A DNA stretch of 64,000 bases from Alkaliphilus hydrothermalis. Lineage in GTDB: Bacteria > Bacillota > Clostridia > Peptostreptococcales > Natronincolaceae. The notes beneath the pieces are model-generated. The model was not told the origin of the DNA. It was given only the letters and a program-made list of their open reading frames with translations, and did not search any database. The stretch lies in NCBI RefSeq assembly GCF_016908555.1, contig NZ_JAFBEE010000010.1, positions 45,070 through 109,069 on the forward strand, written 5' to 3'. Made by a program: the position numbers and the translations under genes. Below are positions 35,157-43,238 of the stretch, piece by piece. Position 1 is the first letter of the stretch. Every line of letters starts with the position of its first letter.

Positions 35157-37346
35157 ATGATGGAGGCAGCTATAAAAAAAGAATTAATGCTGGAGGGGCT
35201 AGACTGAGCCGGCTGTACTTCTAGGATAGAAGTAGAAAGCAAAAAAATAGAAGGCGTAACGGATGTTAATTTGAATTTTATGATGAAAACCCTTACGGTT
35301 GAAATGGTGGAAGATAGTGATATTGATGAAATCGTTAAAAGTGTAAGGGAGGTCATCAATCGATTTGAACCCCATGTGGTTGTAAAGGAGAAGGGTAAAA
35401 GCACCAAGCAATCATCTGATGAAGGGCGACATCATGTTCATCACCATAATCATGACCATCATCACGGACACCATCATGACCATCACCATGGGGAAAACAG
35501 TAGGACTGAAATGATTAGAATAGGTATAGGTGCAGTGCTTTTCTTTGCAGCTATTATATTGAAACTGTCAAATACAATGGAATTTGCCCTCTATTTTAGC
35601 AGTTATTTATTAGTAGGTGGAGAAGTACTACTAAGGGCAGGTCGAAATATATTGAGGGGTCAAGTTTTTGACGAGAACTTTTTAATGGGAATAGCAACCA
35701 TAGGGGCCTTTACCATAGGGGAGTTTGCTGAAGGGGTAGCCGTAATGCTTTTCTATCAAATCGGAGAATTTTTCCAAGGGTTGGCTGTCAATCGTTCTAG
35801 AAAATCCATTGCAGAACTCATGGATATTCGCCCAGACTATGCAAATCTGAAGGTAGGAAATGATTTTAAGCGGGTTTCTCCAGAAGAAGTGGCTGTTGGT
35901 GACTATATCATTGTTAAGCCTGGAGAAAAGGTTCCACTAGATGGGGTGGTAGTTGAAGGAACATCTATGTTGGACACATCAGCCTTAACGGGTGAATCTG
36001 TACCTAGGGAAGTTGAAGTAGATAGTAGTGTATTAGGAGGATTTATCAATAAAAATGGATTATTAACCATCAAAGTAAGTAAAGCCTTTAGTGAATCAAC
36101 TGTCTCGAAAATACTTGAATTAGTTGAAAACGCCAGCAGTAAAAAAGCACCGACGGAGAACTTTATTACAAAGTTCGCCCGATATTATACACCTTTTGTC
36201 GTAGTTGCTGCCTTTGCCCTAGCAGTTATCCCACCATTGGTAATAGAAGGGGCTACCTTTCCTCAGTGGATATATAGGGCATTGGTGTTCCTAGTAGTCT
36301 CCTGCCCTTGTGCGTTAGTCGTATCCATTCCTTTAGGATTCTTCGGAGGTATTGGTGGTGCATCAAAGCATGGTATTCTAGTAAAGGGTGGCAATTATCT
36401 AGAAGCCCTTCAAAACGTTGAAATGGTAGTGTTTGATAAAACGGGAACATTAACAAAGGGAATATTCAAGGTGACAGAAATCATCACGAGCGATAGTAAT
36501 GTTTCAAGAGAACAATTGTTGGAGTATGCTGCCTATGCGGAAAGCTATTCAAACCATCCTATTGCCACATCTATACTAAAGGCATATGGGAAGACAATCA
36601 ATCAAGAAGAGATTGAAAGCTACGATGAAATATCAGGTCATGGAATTAAAGTAAAAGTAATGGGCAAGGAAATACTGGCTGGTAATATAAGATTAATGGA
36701 GAAGGAAAAAATTAAGTATCAGTCAGTGGAAGCCACTGGAACGGTTGTATACCTTGCAGTTGACAGAAAGTTCATAGGGGGAATTATTATCTCTGATGAA
36801 ATAAAAGAAGATTCGGAGAGGGCCATAAAGGGATTAAAGGCCATTGGCATCAAGAAAACTGTTATGTTGACGGGGGATCACAAGCAGGTGGGAATGAAGG
36901 TAGGTAATCAACTGGGATTAGACGAAGTATATGCAGAGCTTTTACCAGACCAAAAGGTTGAGAAATTAGAAGAATTAGATAAACAAAAGTCTCCAAAAGG
37001 AAAAATGATTTTCGTAGGAGATGGTATCAACGATGCCCCAGTGTTGGCTAGAGCCGATATCGGTGTTGCTATGGGGGGATTAGGTTCCGATGCCGCCATC
37101 GAAGCCGCTGATGTTGTATTAATGACGGATGAACCCTATAAATTAGTAAGTGCCATCAAAATAGCCAAGAGAACAAAGCGTATTGTATGGCAAAATATTC
37201 TGTTTGCCTTTGGAGTGAAGGGAATTGTGTTGCTCCTAGGTGCCGGAGGATTAGCCACCATGTGGGAAGCAGTATTTGCTGATGTTGGAGTAGCCTTAAT
37301 TGCAGTATTCAATGCCATGAGGGTATTGAATGTAAAAAATATATAA
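35157..37346 (+). CDS. Zn/Cd/Pb-type P1B ATPase with selenocysteine in its metal-binding domain
   Basis: ATP-driven heavy-metal exporter, about 729 aa. ATG 35157 follows GGAGGAGG. The in-frame TGA at 35205-35207 (codon 17) falls at the first Cys of the HMA motif: GLD-U-AGCTSRIE instead of GLDCAGC. A 7-bp SECIS-like hairpin follows at once. A His-rich linker occupies about residues 88-110. The core has the TGES phosphatase loop (ALTGESVPREVE), CPC in SCPCALVVS, the phosphorylation site DKTGTLTKG, the HP motif SNHP, and GDGINDAPVL. If TGA were a stop, the next start (35271) would lack a ribosome binding site and the HMA motif. It is paired with the upstream ArsR repressor. Confidence 0.88.
35205..35234 (+). 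promoter_or_regulatory. SECIS element and TGA selenocysteine codon of the metal ATPase
   Basis: TGA (35205-35207) is followed 8 nt later by TACTTCT (35216-35222), loop AGGAT, and AGAAGTA (35228-35234): a perfect 7-bp stem with G and U in the apical loop, at the spacing of bacterial SECIS elements. Confidence 0.8.
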
Positions 37347-37372
37347 AAAGAAGTAAGTATTGCCTTGAATAC

Positions 37373-37417
37373 CCCTGTTGTACTATATCCATGTTTATCG
37401 TATGACAGGGTTTTTTT
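37373..37417 (+). terminator. Terminator after the metal ATPase
   Basis: CCCTGT (37373-37378) pairs with ACAGGG (37405-37410) and is followed by seven T. The 37418-37575 stretch beyond it shows no gene. Confidence 0.75.
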
Positions 37418-37575
37418 CTTAGATTTTTTGCTATTCTGTGTCTCTTTACCCCTCAGGATTTGATTTTATCTTTAGGGTTGATGATATTGATAAAAGTGGT
37501 TAATTGGGGACGTAGTATATCAAAAGGGAGAGCTAGAGGATCGTCGCCTTATTTTGAGTTTGCATCAATATATAC

Positions 37576-37604
37576 TTGACATTTTCTCTTACATAGAATA
37601 CTAT
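37576..37604 (+). promoter_or_regulatory. Sigma-A-type promoter of the Fe-S/CsoR unit
   Basis: TTGACA (37576-37581), 17-bp spacer, TACTAT (37599-37604). It is followed by the GC-rich palindrome at 37615-37638. Confidence 0.65.
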
Positions 37605-37614
37605 ATTATTAACA

Positions 37615-37638
37615 ACACCCCCCATAGGGAGAGGGGTA
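37615..37638 (+). promoter_or_regulatory. Candidate CsoR-family operator
   Basis: A run ACCCCCC-ATA-GGGA-GAGGGGT in AT-rich surroundings resembles the C-tract/G-tract sites bound by CsoR/RcnR-family repressors. It overlaps the expected transcription start, and a CsoR-family gene is the second gene downstream. Confidence 0.5.
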
Positions 37639-37660
37639 AAATATAGAAGGGAATGATATT

Positions 37661-38179
37661 ATGAAAAAACAACAATCAATTATGTCATGGTCTTGGATAT
37701 TTATGATCTTATTTTTCTCATTAGCAATTGTTGATATACGTTTTGGAATACTAGGTTTGATTTGTATGGGGGTTCCAGTAATTCTTGCCTTAAGGGGCGG
37801 AGGAAAGGTCCATTGTGCAAAATATTGTCCAAGGGGATCCATGCTGGGCAAATTTCTGCAGAAGATAAGTCTAAATAACAATCTACCTAAGTTTATTAAT
37901 AATAAGTTTGTCAAGGTTGCATTGTTGGTCTGGATGGTGGGAATGTTTACAATTTCATTGGTGATGGCTGGAGGAGATTTTACTAAAACCGCTTATGCTA
38001 TTTTTAGAATGATGGCAATGTCTACAGTTGTAGGAATCTTTATGGGTGTCGTTTTTAAACCAAGAAGCTGGTGTACTGTTTGTCCAATGGGGTATGCTAC
38101 TGGTTTGATTGATAAGGGTCAAAAAGCTAAAAAAACCCAAAAAGCAGATTCTAATCAAAATATAACCAAGAAAGATTAG
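37661..38179 (+). CDS. NapH-like 4Fe-4S membrane protein
   Basis: A 172-aa protein with about four membrane helices and two cysteine motifs typical of NapH/CcoG-type polyferredoxins: HCAKYCPRGS near residue 48 and WCTVCPMGY near residue 143. It lacks the two classical ferredoxin CxxCxxCxxxCP motifs of full NapH (about 280 aa), so it is a short version. The tail is lysine-rich. GAAGGGAATG precedes the ATG. It lies in a metal-stress region and upstream of a CsoR-family gene, suggesting a role in redox control of metal handling. That role is inferred. Confidence 0.72.
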   Translation: MKKQQSIMSWSWIFMILFFSLAIVDIRFGILGLICMGVPVILALRGGGKVHCAKYCPRGSMLGKFLQKISLNNNLPKFINNKFVKVALLVWMVGMFTISLVMAGGDFTKTAYAIFRMMAMSTVVGIFMGVVFKPRSWCTVCPMGYATGLIDKGQKAKKTQKADSNQNITKKD

Positions 38180-38296
38180 GAATAGAGTGCTGATTTTTAC
38201 CTCTTAATTTCTGTTTTATTTCTGCAAGAGATTTGTTATCTCTTAAATTTTATGGGAAAATAATAACAAAGAGAATTTAAAAAGGAAGTGAGTTAC

Positions 38297-38557
38297 ATGG
38301 CAGAGCAGGACGTAAGAAAAGATATCATCAATCGACTAAGGACAATAAAAGGTCATATACAAGGAATAGAAAAAATGGTGGAAGAAAATAAGCAATGTGA
38401 TGATATATTAGTTCAGATTGCAGCTATTAAATCCTCCATTGAGAAGGTGGGTATGATTATTGTAGAAGATCATGCCAAATCCTGTTTATTTAAGGAACAG
38501 GTTTCTCCAGAGGAAGCTGAGAAGGTTATCAAGAGCATCATTAAATTTATGAAATAA
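38297..38557 (+). CDS. csoR: CsoR/FrmR/RcnR-family metal- or thiol-sensing repressor
   Basis: An 86-aa all-helical regulator. The CsoR metal ligands are present with exact spacing: Cys34, His59, Cys63 (25 and 4 apart). ATG 38297 follows AAGGAAG by 8 bp; a GTG three codons earlier abuts that site. The conserved Arg and Tyr-type second-shell pattern cannot be resolved by eye, so Cu(I) versus sulfane-sulfur sensing is open. It is likely autoregulated with the NapH-like gene. Confidence 0.88.
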   Translation: MAEQDVRKDIINRLRTIKGHIQGIEKMVEENKQCDDILVQIAAIKSSIEKVGMIIVEDHAKSCLFKEQVSPEEAEKVIKSIIKFMK

Positions 38558-38593
38558 ATAGTTTACTTTAAATCATTTTAAGTCATTAAAATC

Positions 38594-38623
38594 AAGAGGG
38601 CTGCCCATAAGGGTATCCCTTTT
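38594..38623 (+). terminator. Terminator after csoR
   Basis: AAGAGGG (38594-38600) pairs with CCCTTTT (38617-38623), with inner GCCC/GGGT pairs. Confidence 0.65.
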
Positions 38624-38842
38624 AAAATGCATATCTTAACTGATTTAAGCCTAATTGCTTAATTTTCTTCTTAAAAGGCTCAACATAAAAACACTCGTTG
38701 ATATTGCGGATATATAAGTAAAATTAAATTTTAGTTTTTGAAAATGGGATATAAATTACAAAAGAGCTAAAAGGAAACCTTGGAAATAGGTATATATTTC
38801 TAAGGAACTAACCAAAATAGATTAATAAAGGAGGAGTGCAAT

Positions 38843-39058
38843 ATGGAAATGGAAAAGGATATTATAAAGCATCTGGAGGTGTTGGAGAAGGAACGGAACT
38901 TCTTTAATAATGTCGGTGAAATTAATAAGTTCAATATGGATGCCATTATTGAATTGATTCAATATAATAATATGAAGGAATACGGTGACCCTTTATATTC
39001 AAGACGGGAGATAAGAAAAGGACTTCGGCAGTATTTTTCTGATCGTGTAACCTGTTAA
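38843..39058 (+). CDS. Small acidic/basic hypothetical protein, 71 aa
   Basis: Not recognised. An AAAGGAGGAG ribosome binding site 7 bp before ATG 38843 supports a real gene. The protein is soluble and mostly helical by composition (DIIKHLEVLEKERNFF), with a single Cys as the last residue. It shows no Spo0E-like motif. It lies 26 bp upstream of the HAD phosphatase and is probably cotranscribed. Confidence 0.6.
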   Translation: MEMEKDIIKHLEVLEKERNFFNNVGEINKFNMDAIIELIQYNNMKEYGDPLYSRREIRKGLRQYFSDRVTC

Positions 39059-39084
39059 ATTAAAGAAAGAGGATGATATAGGAT

Positions 39085-39627
39085 ATGAAAAAGGCAATTT
39101 TTTTTGATAGGGATGGGGTGTTGAATGATAATATCAATCGTCATGTCAACAAGCCAGAGGAGCTGATACTCTATGATGGTGTACCAGAGGCACTAAAAAT
39201 GGCAAAAGAGGCTGGATTTGAACTGTTTGTTGTCACCAATCAAGGGGGCATCGAGCTGGGGCATCTTTCCCATGAAATGCTGAAAAAAATTCATGACCGT
39301 TTAGAAGCGTTGCTGGAGGGGTATTGTAAATTTAAAGAGATTATTTACTGCCCAGACTTTAAAAAGCCCAGTGAATGTAGAAAACCTGCTCCAGGAATGA
39401 TTTTAGAGTTGGCGGAAAAACATAATATTGATTTAATCAATAGCTGGATGGTGGGGGATCGAGATACAGACATTACAGCAGGGAAAGCAGCTGGTTGTTT
39501 TACTGTTAAGATAGGGGATATTGATTCACGGGCTGATATCAACGAGCTGGACCTACCAAATCGGAGAAGGGAAAGAAAGGTGGACTTAGAAGCAGTGGTG
39601 GAGGCAATCATAGAAGAAAGTGAGTAA
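39085..39627 (+). CDS. HAD-IIIA phosphatase (GmhB-like)
   Basis: A 180-aa HAD-superfamily phosphatase of the D,D-heptose/histidinol phosphatase type. Motif I is FFDRDGVLND, motif II is VVTNQGGIE, Lys is in CRKPAPGM, and motif IV is MVGDRDTDI. The zinc-loop Cys of GmhB are partly present (YCPDF, ECRKP). A Gram-positive host lacks LPS heptose, so the natural substrate is uncertain. Confidence 0.85.
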   Translation: MKKAIFFDRDGVLNDNINRHVNKPEELILYDGVPEALKMAKEAGFELFVVTNQGGIELGHLSHEMLKKIHDRLEALLEGYCKFKEIIYCPDFKKPSECRKPAPGMILELAEKHNIDLINSWMVGDRDTDITAGKAAGCFTVKIGDIDSRADINELDLPNRRRERKVDLEAVVEAIIEESE

Positions 39628-39820
39628 TGTTTTTATTTTTTTCTTAAATCTATCTGCTTTTGAAAAGGCTATTAGATCGTTAATAAACAGTCTTTGTTTG
39701 ATATATTTTCTTTTAAAAGAAAAATATGATAAAATATATCAAGTAAGATTATTGTTTGTATTACATACACTATTAAAGTGTTAGTATATCAAAACATTCA
39801 AATATGAGGAGGAATTTTAT

Positions 39821-40051
39821 ATGAATAAGGAAGTAATCGTTTACACAAGCAATACATGACCCCACTGCCACACAGTGAAAGAGTTTCTTTCAGAAAAGGG
39901 TGTTGATTTTTCAGAGAAAAATGTTCAAGATGATGTAGCTGCTAGAAAAGAGTTAATGAAAATGGGAATCATGGCGGTTCCAGTTGTAAAAATTGGTGAA
40001 GAAACGGTTGTAGGCTTTGATAAGGAAAAGATTGAAAGCCTATTAGGATAG
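39821..40051 (+). CDS. Glutaredoxin-family selenoprotein
   Basis: A 76-aa thioredoxin-fold protein. ATG 39821 follows AGGAGG. The in-frame TGA at 39857-39859 is codon 13, giving active-site TSNT-U-PHC, that is UxxC where glutaredoxins have CxxC. The cis-Pro region MAVPVVKIGEETVVGF and C-terminal helix are intact, which excludes a decayed gene. A SECIS-like hairpin follows. It probably reduces disulfides or peroxides. A hairpin terminator closes the gene. Confidence 0.9.
39857..39892 (+). promoter_or_regulatory. SECIS element and TGA selenocysteine codon of the glutaredoxin
   Basis: TGA (39857-39859); 16 nt later TGAAAG (39876-39881), loop AGTTT, CTTTCA (39887-39892) form a perfect 6-bp stem with G and U in the loop. 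Confidence 0.75.
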
Positions 40052-40086
40052 ATCAAAAAATCTAACAATCTATAATATAGTAATAG

Positions 40087-40113
40087 AAAGAGATGTCAAT
40101 GACATCTCTTTTT
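40087..40113 (+). terminator. Terminator after the glutaredoxin gene
   Basis: AAAGAGATGTC (40087-40097) and GACATCTCTTT (40101-40111) form a perfect 11-bp stem with a 3-nt loop and T tail. Confidence 0.93.
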
Positions 40114-40149
40114 GGTTACATTATTATTTTCTATTTATCATAAACCTTT

Positions 40150-40890
40150 TTATCTTCCCAAAAACAACTGCGTAAAAATCCTGCCATACTCCCCACCCTC
40201 CTTCATGCCAATACCAACATGGGTAAAGCTAGGGTGAAGAATGTTCTGCCTATGGGTGGTGGATTCCATTAGGGAAAAATGGGCTCCCTTTACGGTTTTA
40301 TTCCCAGCTAGATTTTCTCCTGCAAAGACATAGGAGATATTAAATTTTTTCATCATCTCAAAAGGGCTACCATAGGTAGGGGAGTAGTGGTTGAAATACT
40401 CATTTGTAATTAAATCTTGAGACTTCAAACGAGCTAGTTTGGTGAGACTCAAGTCTACAACTAAAGGATTTAGATCTGCCTTTTTCCGCTCTTGGTTCAC
40501 CAGATCCAGTAGCTGCTTTTCTTCAGGGAGGAGATCATCTTCAATTACAAGGTTTTCCTTGAGGTCTTTACCCTCTACATAAGGAACTGCCATCTCTTTG
40601 AGGATACAGCCTATTTGATTATTCTTTAGAATGACACCATACCAATCCTCATAACTACCCATTACTTTGACAATATCCCCCTTATTAAGGATTGCAATGA
40701 TAGGTAAGTAATGGCTGGCCCCAGAATAGACCTTTGTATTGTTTTTACTAATAAGGACAGCCTTCACCTCTGCTTCATTAAAAATGGAGGAATTTTTTAT
40801 GGCTGATTTCGGAGCCTGTCGTTGGCTACATGAAATGCTAGTGGACATAAGTACGATAGATAATAACAACAAAATTAATAATCTTCTCAA
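40150..40890 (-). CDS. CAP/SCP-domain lipoprotein with SH3-like domain (YkwD-like)
   Basis: A 246-aa secreted protein. The N-terminus RRLLILLLLSIVLMSTSISC is a lipoprotein-like signal with a possible lipobox Cys at 21. Residues about 45-105 form a bacterial SH3-like domain (VLISKNNTKVYSG; GDIVKVMGSYEDWYGVIL). The C-terminal 120 residues are a CAP domain (EKQLLDLVNQERKKADLNPL; GENLAG; HRQNILHPSFTHVGIG). TTG 40890 is the start. Such proteins sit at the cell or spore surface; role unknown. Confidence 0.88.
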   Translation of the reverse strand: MRRLLILLLLSIVLMSTSISCSQRQAPKSAIKNSSIFNEAEVKAVLISKNNTKVYSGASHYLPIIAILNKGDIVKVMGSYEDWYGVILKNNQIGCILKEMAVPYVEGKDLKENLVIEDDLLPEEKQLLDLVNQERKKADLNPLVVDLSLTKLARLKSQDLITNEYFNHYSPTYGSPFEMMKKFNISYVFAGENLAGNKTVKGAHFSLMESTTHRQNILHPSFTHVGIGMKEGGEYGRIFTQLFLGR

Positions 40891-40935
40891 AGGAAATCAC
40901 CCCTACGTTAGTATAGGCAAAATAAGAGAAAAACA

Positions 40936-41010
40936 TAAAAAAAGAATCAGGTATTAATCTGATTCTTTTTAAAACAACCGACCATTTTAGCAATGATCGG
41001 TTGGCTTTTT
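40936..41010. terminator. Two adjacent hairpin terminators between CAP gene promoter and chemoreceptor gene
   Basis: AAAAGAATCAG/CTGATTCTTTT (about 40939-40970) and CAACCGA/TCGGTTG (40975-41005). T tracts exist on both strands; leftward they would end the chemoreceptor transcript. Confidence 0.75.
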
Positions 41011-41013
41011 TCA

Positions 41014-42828
41014 CTATATCTTATATTTCTTCAACTCAGTCTTAAAGTTTGAAATCAATGCTTCAAATTGAGTAATATGATCCGTTAAATCCTTTACTTG
41101 TTCAGAGTATTGAGTAACAGAAGCACTCATTTCTTCAGAAGAAGCAGAGTTTTCCTGTGCAATAGCTGCCAAGGAATGGACATTTTCTACTACCCCCGTT
41201 AGACGCTCTGTTTCATAGGATAATTGACCGATTAATCGTACAATCACGTTGGATACATCAATGATCTCAGCCGTAGAGGCCTCACTATCTTCAGTTACTT
41301 TATGGAGGGTTGCATTACTATTCTCCAATTGATGATGCTGTTCAGAAATTTCATGGACGAATTTGTTAATCTGCTCAATGAAGTATAGGAGATTATCATT
41401 AATATGTTGAACAGAGACTTTGGAGCTTTCTGCCAACTTTCTGATTTCCTCTGCTACAACAGTAAAGCCACGGCCTGCTTCACCAGCCCTTGCGGCTTCA
41501 ATAGCGGCATTTAGGGCTAAAAGGTTTGTTTGGTCTGCAATCTGCTCTACAGTAGAACTGATTTCCATGATTTTTGAAGCTTGCTGAGACAAATCCTTAC
41601 CCTGTTGATTAACACTATCAAAGTTCTCTTTAACGGAATTAATCATATGATTAACTGATTGAATTGACTGATATGACCCTTTTAATTGTTCAACTGACAT
41701 TTCGAGACGATCTTTACCCTCTGTTTCCTCTTGTACAATTTGGTTGAGGGTAGTAATATATTGATCCAGTATCCCTACGGCGTTTTCAGTCTCCATTGCT
41801 TGACTAGTGGCACTCATGGCGACCTCATGGACTACAGTAGAAATTGAGTCGGATAATTCCCTCATATTTTCTGTGATTAGAGAAAATTCCCGTAGGTAGT
41901 TGTCCATATCATCTGTACCGCCCTTTAGGAACAAGAAGTCCTTTTTAACAGCCACTTTAGCAGCATTTAAATGGTTGATAATCTCTTCAGTAGTGTCATT
42001 GGAACGGAGGATTGACTTGCTGGCAAAATCCAGTTCCTTTAGTTGAATCAGATCTTCTTCAATATGTTTAAGGGGCTTAGTTACAATATGAGCACCTAAA
42101 GCAACACTGGCAAAGGTGGCTATAGAAAGTAAGCCATTGATGGTCCAACCAGCATCCCGATTAAATACCCCTAAGAGTAGTACTAATAGTAAAGTAGGGA
42201 ATAAACTAACCTTTATGGGGATGCTACGGAAAATTCGTAATCCCATAAACTTACTGGCGGTGGCATTAATGATACGGTCGGGTGACTTTTCAAAACGGAG
42301 GTGAACCTTCATAAATGGTCTATTATCCTCTGTTTTACCTGACTCCAATACATTGAAATCTAGTTTCTCATTAAAGTAGGCCGAGCTTCCCTCCAGTAGT
42401 CCAAGAAAGTAGTCAAACAGACCCCGTTTTGATATATATGTAATTTCAATTTCCTTATCTCCAACTTCCTTAGCCAAGAGTCGAGGGGGGTTAGCTCCTT
42501 TAATCATTTTAGTAAGTTGGGTATGGACATCATCCATCATCATCAAAAAGCCCTTTAGGCTGTATCTTTCAAAGTAGGAAGGAAACCATTTTTGAAAGCT
42601 GTTGATATTTTGTTGTCCAACTTTTCGCCAGATATCCTTAGGCGATTGCTTTGTTTCTTTTGCAATAAAATTGAAGACTTCAAATATTTCATCATCTGGG
42701 ATGTCCTCCAGTGGACTAATCATACGTTCTTTATTCCAATGGATTGATTGAACAGCCCGACTAACAATTTCATCCCCAAAGAGACTTCTTAAACTATTTA
42801 ACCAGGTCGACACGATAGTACCCTTCAT
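41014..42828 (-). CDS. Methyl-accepting chemotaxis protein with N-terminal H-NOX heme sensor
   Basis: The 604-aa receptor begins with a heme-nitric-oxide/oxygen (H-NOX) domain at residues 1-180. It aligns without gaps, by memory, to the Caldanaerobacter (T. tengcongensis) H-NOX. Shared residues are the proximal heme ligand His102 (MMMDDVHTQL), Pro115, the heme-propionate motif Tyr131-x-Ser133-x-Arg135, and the distal pocket Trp9, Asn74 and Tyr140. Two membrane helices (about 220-265) and a cytoplasmic MCP signalling domain follow (EEIRKLAESSKVSVQHI). It should sense O2 or NO and feed CheA. ATG 42828 follows GGAGGGAG; a longer frame to 42963 lacks a ribosome binding site. Confidence 0.93.
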   Translation of the reverse strand: MKGTIVSTWLNSLRSLFGDEIVSRAVQSIHWNKERMISPLEDIPDDEIFEVFNFIAKETKQSPKDIWRKVGQQNINSFQKWFPSYFERYSLKGFLMMMDDVHTQLTKMIKGANPPRLLAKEVGDKEIEITYISKRGLFDYFLGLLEGSSAYFNEKLDFNVLESGKTEDNRPFMKVHLRFEKSPDRIINATASKFMGLRIFRSIPIKVSLFPTLLLVLLLGVFNRDAGWTINGLLSIATFASVALGAHIVTKPLKHIEEDLIQLKELDFASKSILRSNDTTEEIINHLNAAKVAVKKDFLFLKGGTDDMDNYLREFSLITENMRELSDSISTVVHEVAMSATSQAMETENAVGILDQYITTLNQIVQEETEGKDRLEMSVEQLKGSYQSIQSVNHMINSVKENFDSVNQQGKDLSQQASKIMEISSTVEQIADQTNLLALNAAIEAARAGEAGRGFTVVAEEIRKLAESSKVSVQHINDNLLYFIEQINKFVHEISEQHHQLENSNATLHKVTEDSEASTAEIIDVSNVIVRLIGQLSYETERLTGVVENVHSLAAIAQENSASSEEMSASVTQYSEQVKDLTDHITQFEALISNFKTELKKYKI

Positions 42829-42912
42829 AAAATTCACTCCCTCCAAAATTCTACCTATTATTACAAAATTATATATACCTCGATTATAACAAATAAAACA
42901 ATCAAATCCTAG

Positions 42913-42944
42913 ATAAAAAAATAGCCCTCTAGATAGGGCTATTT
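42913..42944 (-). terminator. Leftward terminator-like hairpin upstream of the chemoreceptor gene
   Basis: On the minus strand AAATAGCCCT and AGGGCTATTT form a perfect 10-bp stem followed by a T tract. It could stop korAB read-through or attenuate the chemoreceptor transcript. Confidence 0.7.
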
Positions 42945-43028
42945 GGGGTTTATAATCCCTCATGCTATTTTTAAATCAAACATAATGCTATAATAAATTA
43001 ATGTTAAATTTAAAAAGGAGCTGATCTT

Positions 43029-43238
43029 ATGGGAGGTATATTTTATCAAATTATCAATCTGATTATCGTTATATCTATAATAGGCATCCCCATTCTTTTA
43101 ACGATTCTATTTTTAAAGCGATATGGTACTAAAAGCGATCAGCTAAACTCGCTGGATGTACTACTGACTAAAATCAATGAGTTGGAAAATCGCATTGAAA
43201 TCTTAGAAGAAAAACTAGATGCTATCGATATTGATTAA
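43029..43238 (+). CDS. Small single-span membrane protein with coiled coil
   Basis: A 69-aa protein of unknown function, preceded by AAAAAGGAG. Residues about 7-30 form one membrane helix (IINLIIVISIIGIPILLTIL). Residues about 42-66 form an acidic heptad-like coiled coil (LLTKINELENRIEILEEKL). Its last 17 bp overlap the end of korB on the other strand. The design resembles small DUF4083-like proteins of Firmicutes; the role is unknown. Confidence 0.6.
   Translation: MGGIFYQIINLIIVISIIGIPILLTILFLKRYGTKSDQLNSLDVLLTKINELENRIEILEEKLDAIDID

Noticed and set aside
38843..39058. Spo0E-like sporulation phosphatase
   Set aside because: Length is suitable, but the conserved Ser-x-x-x-Asp signature of the family is missing.
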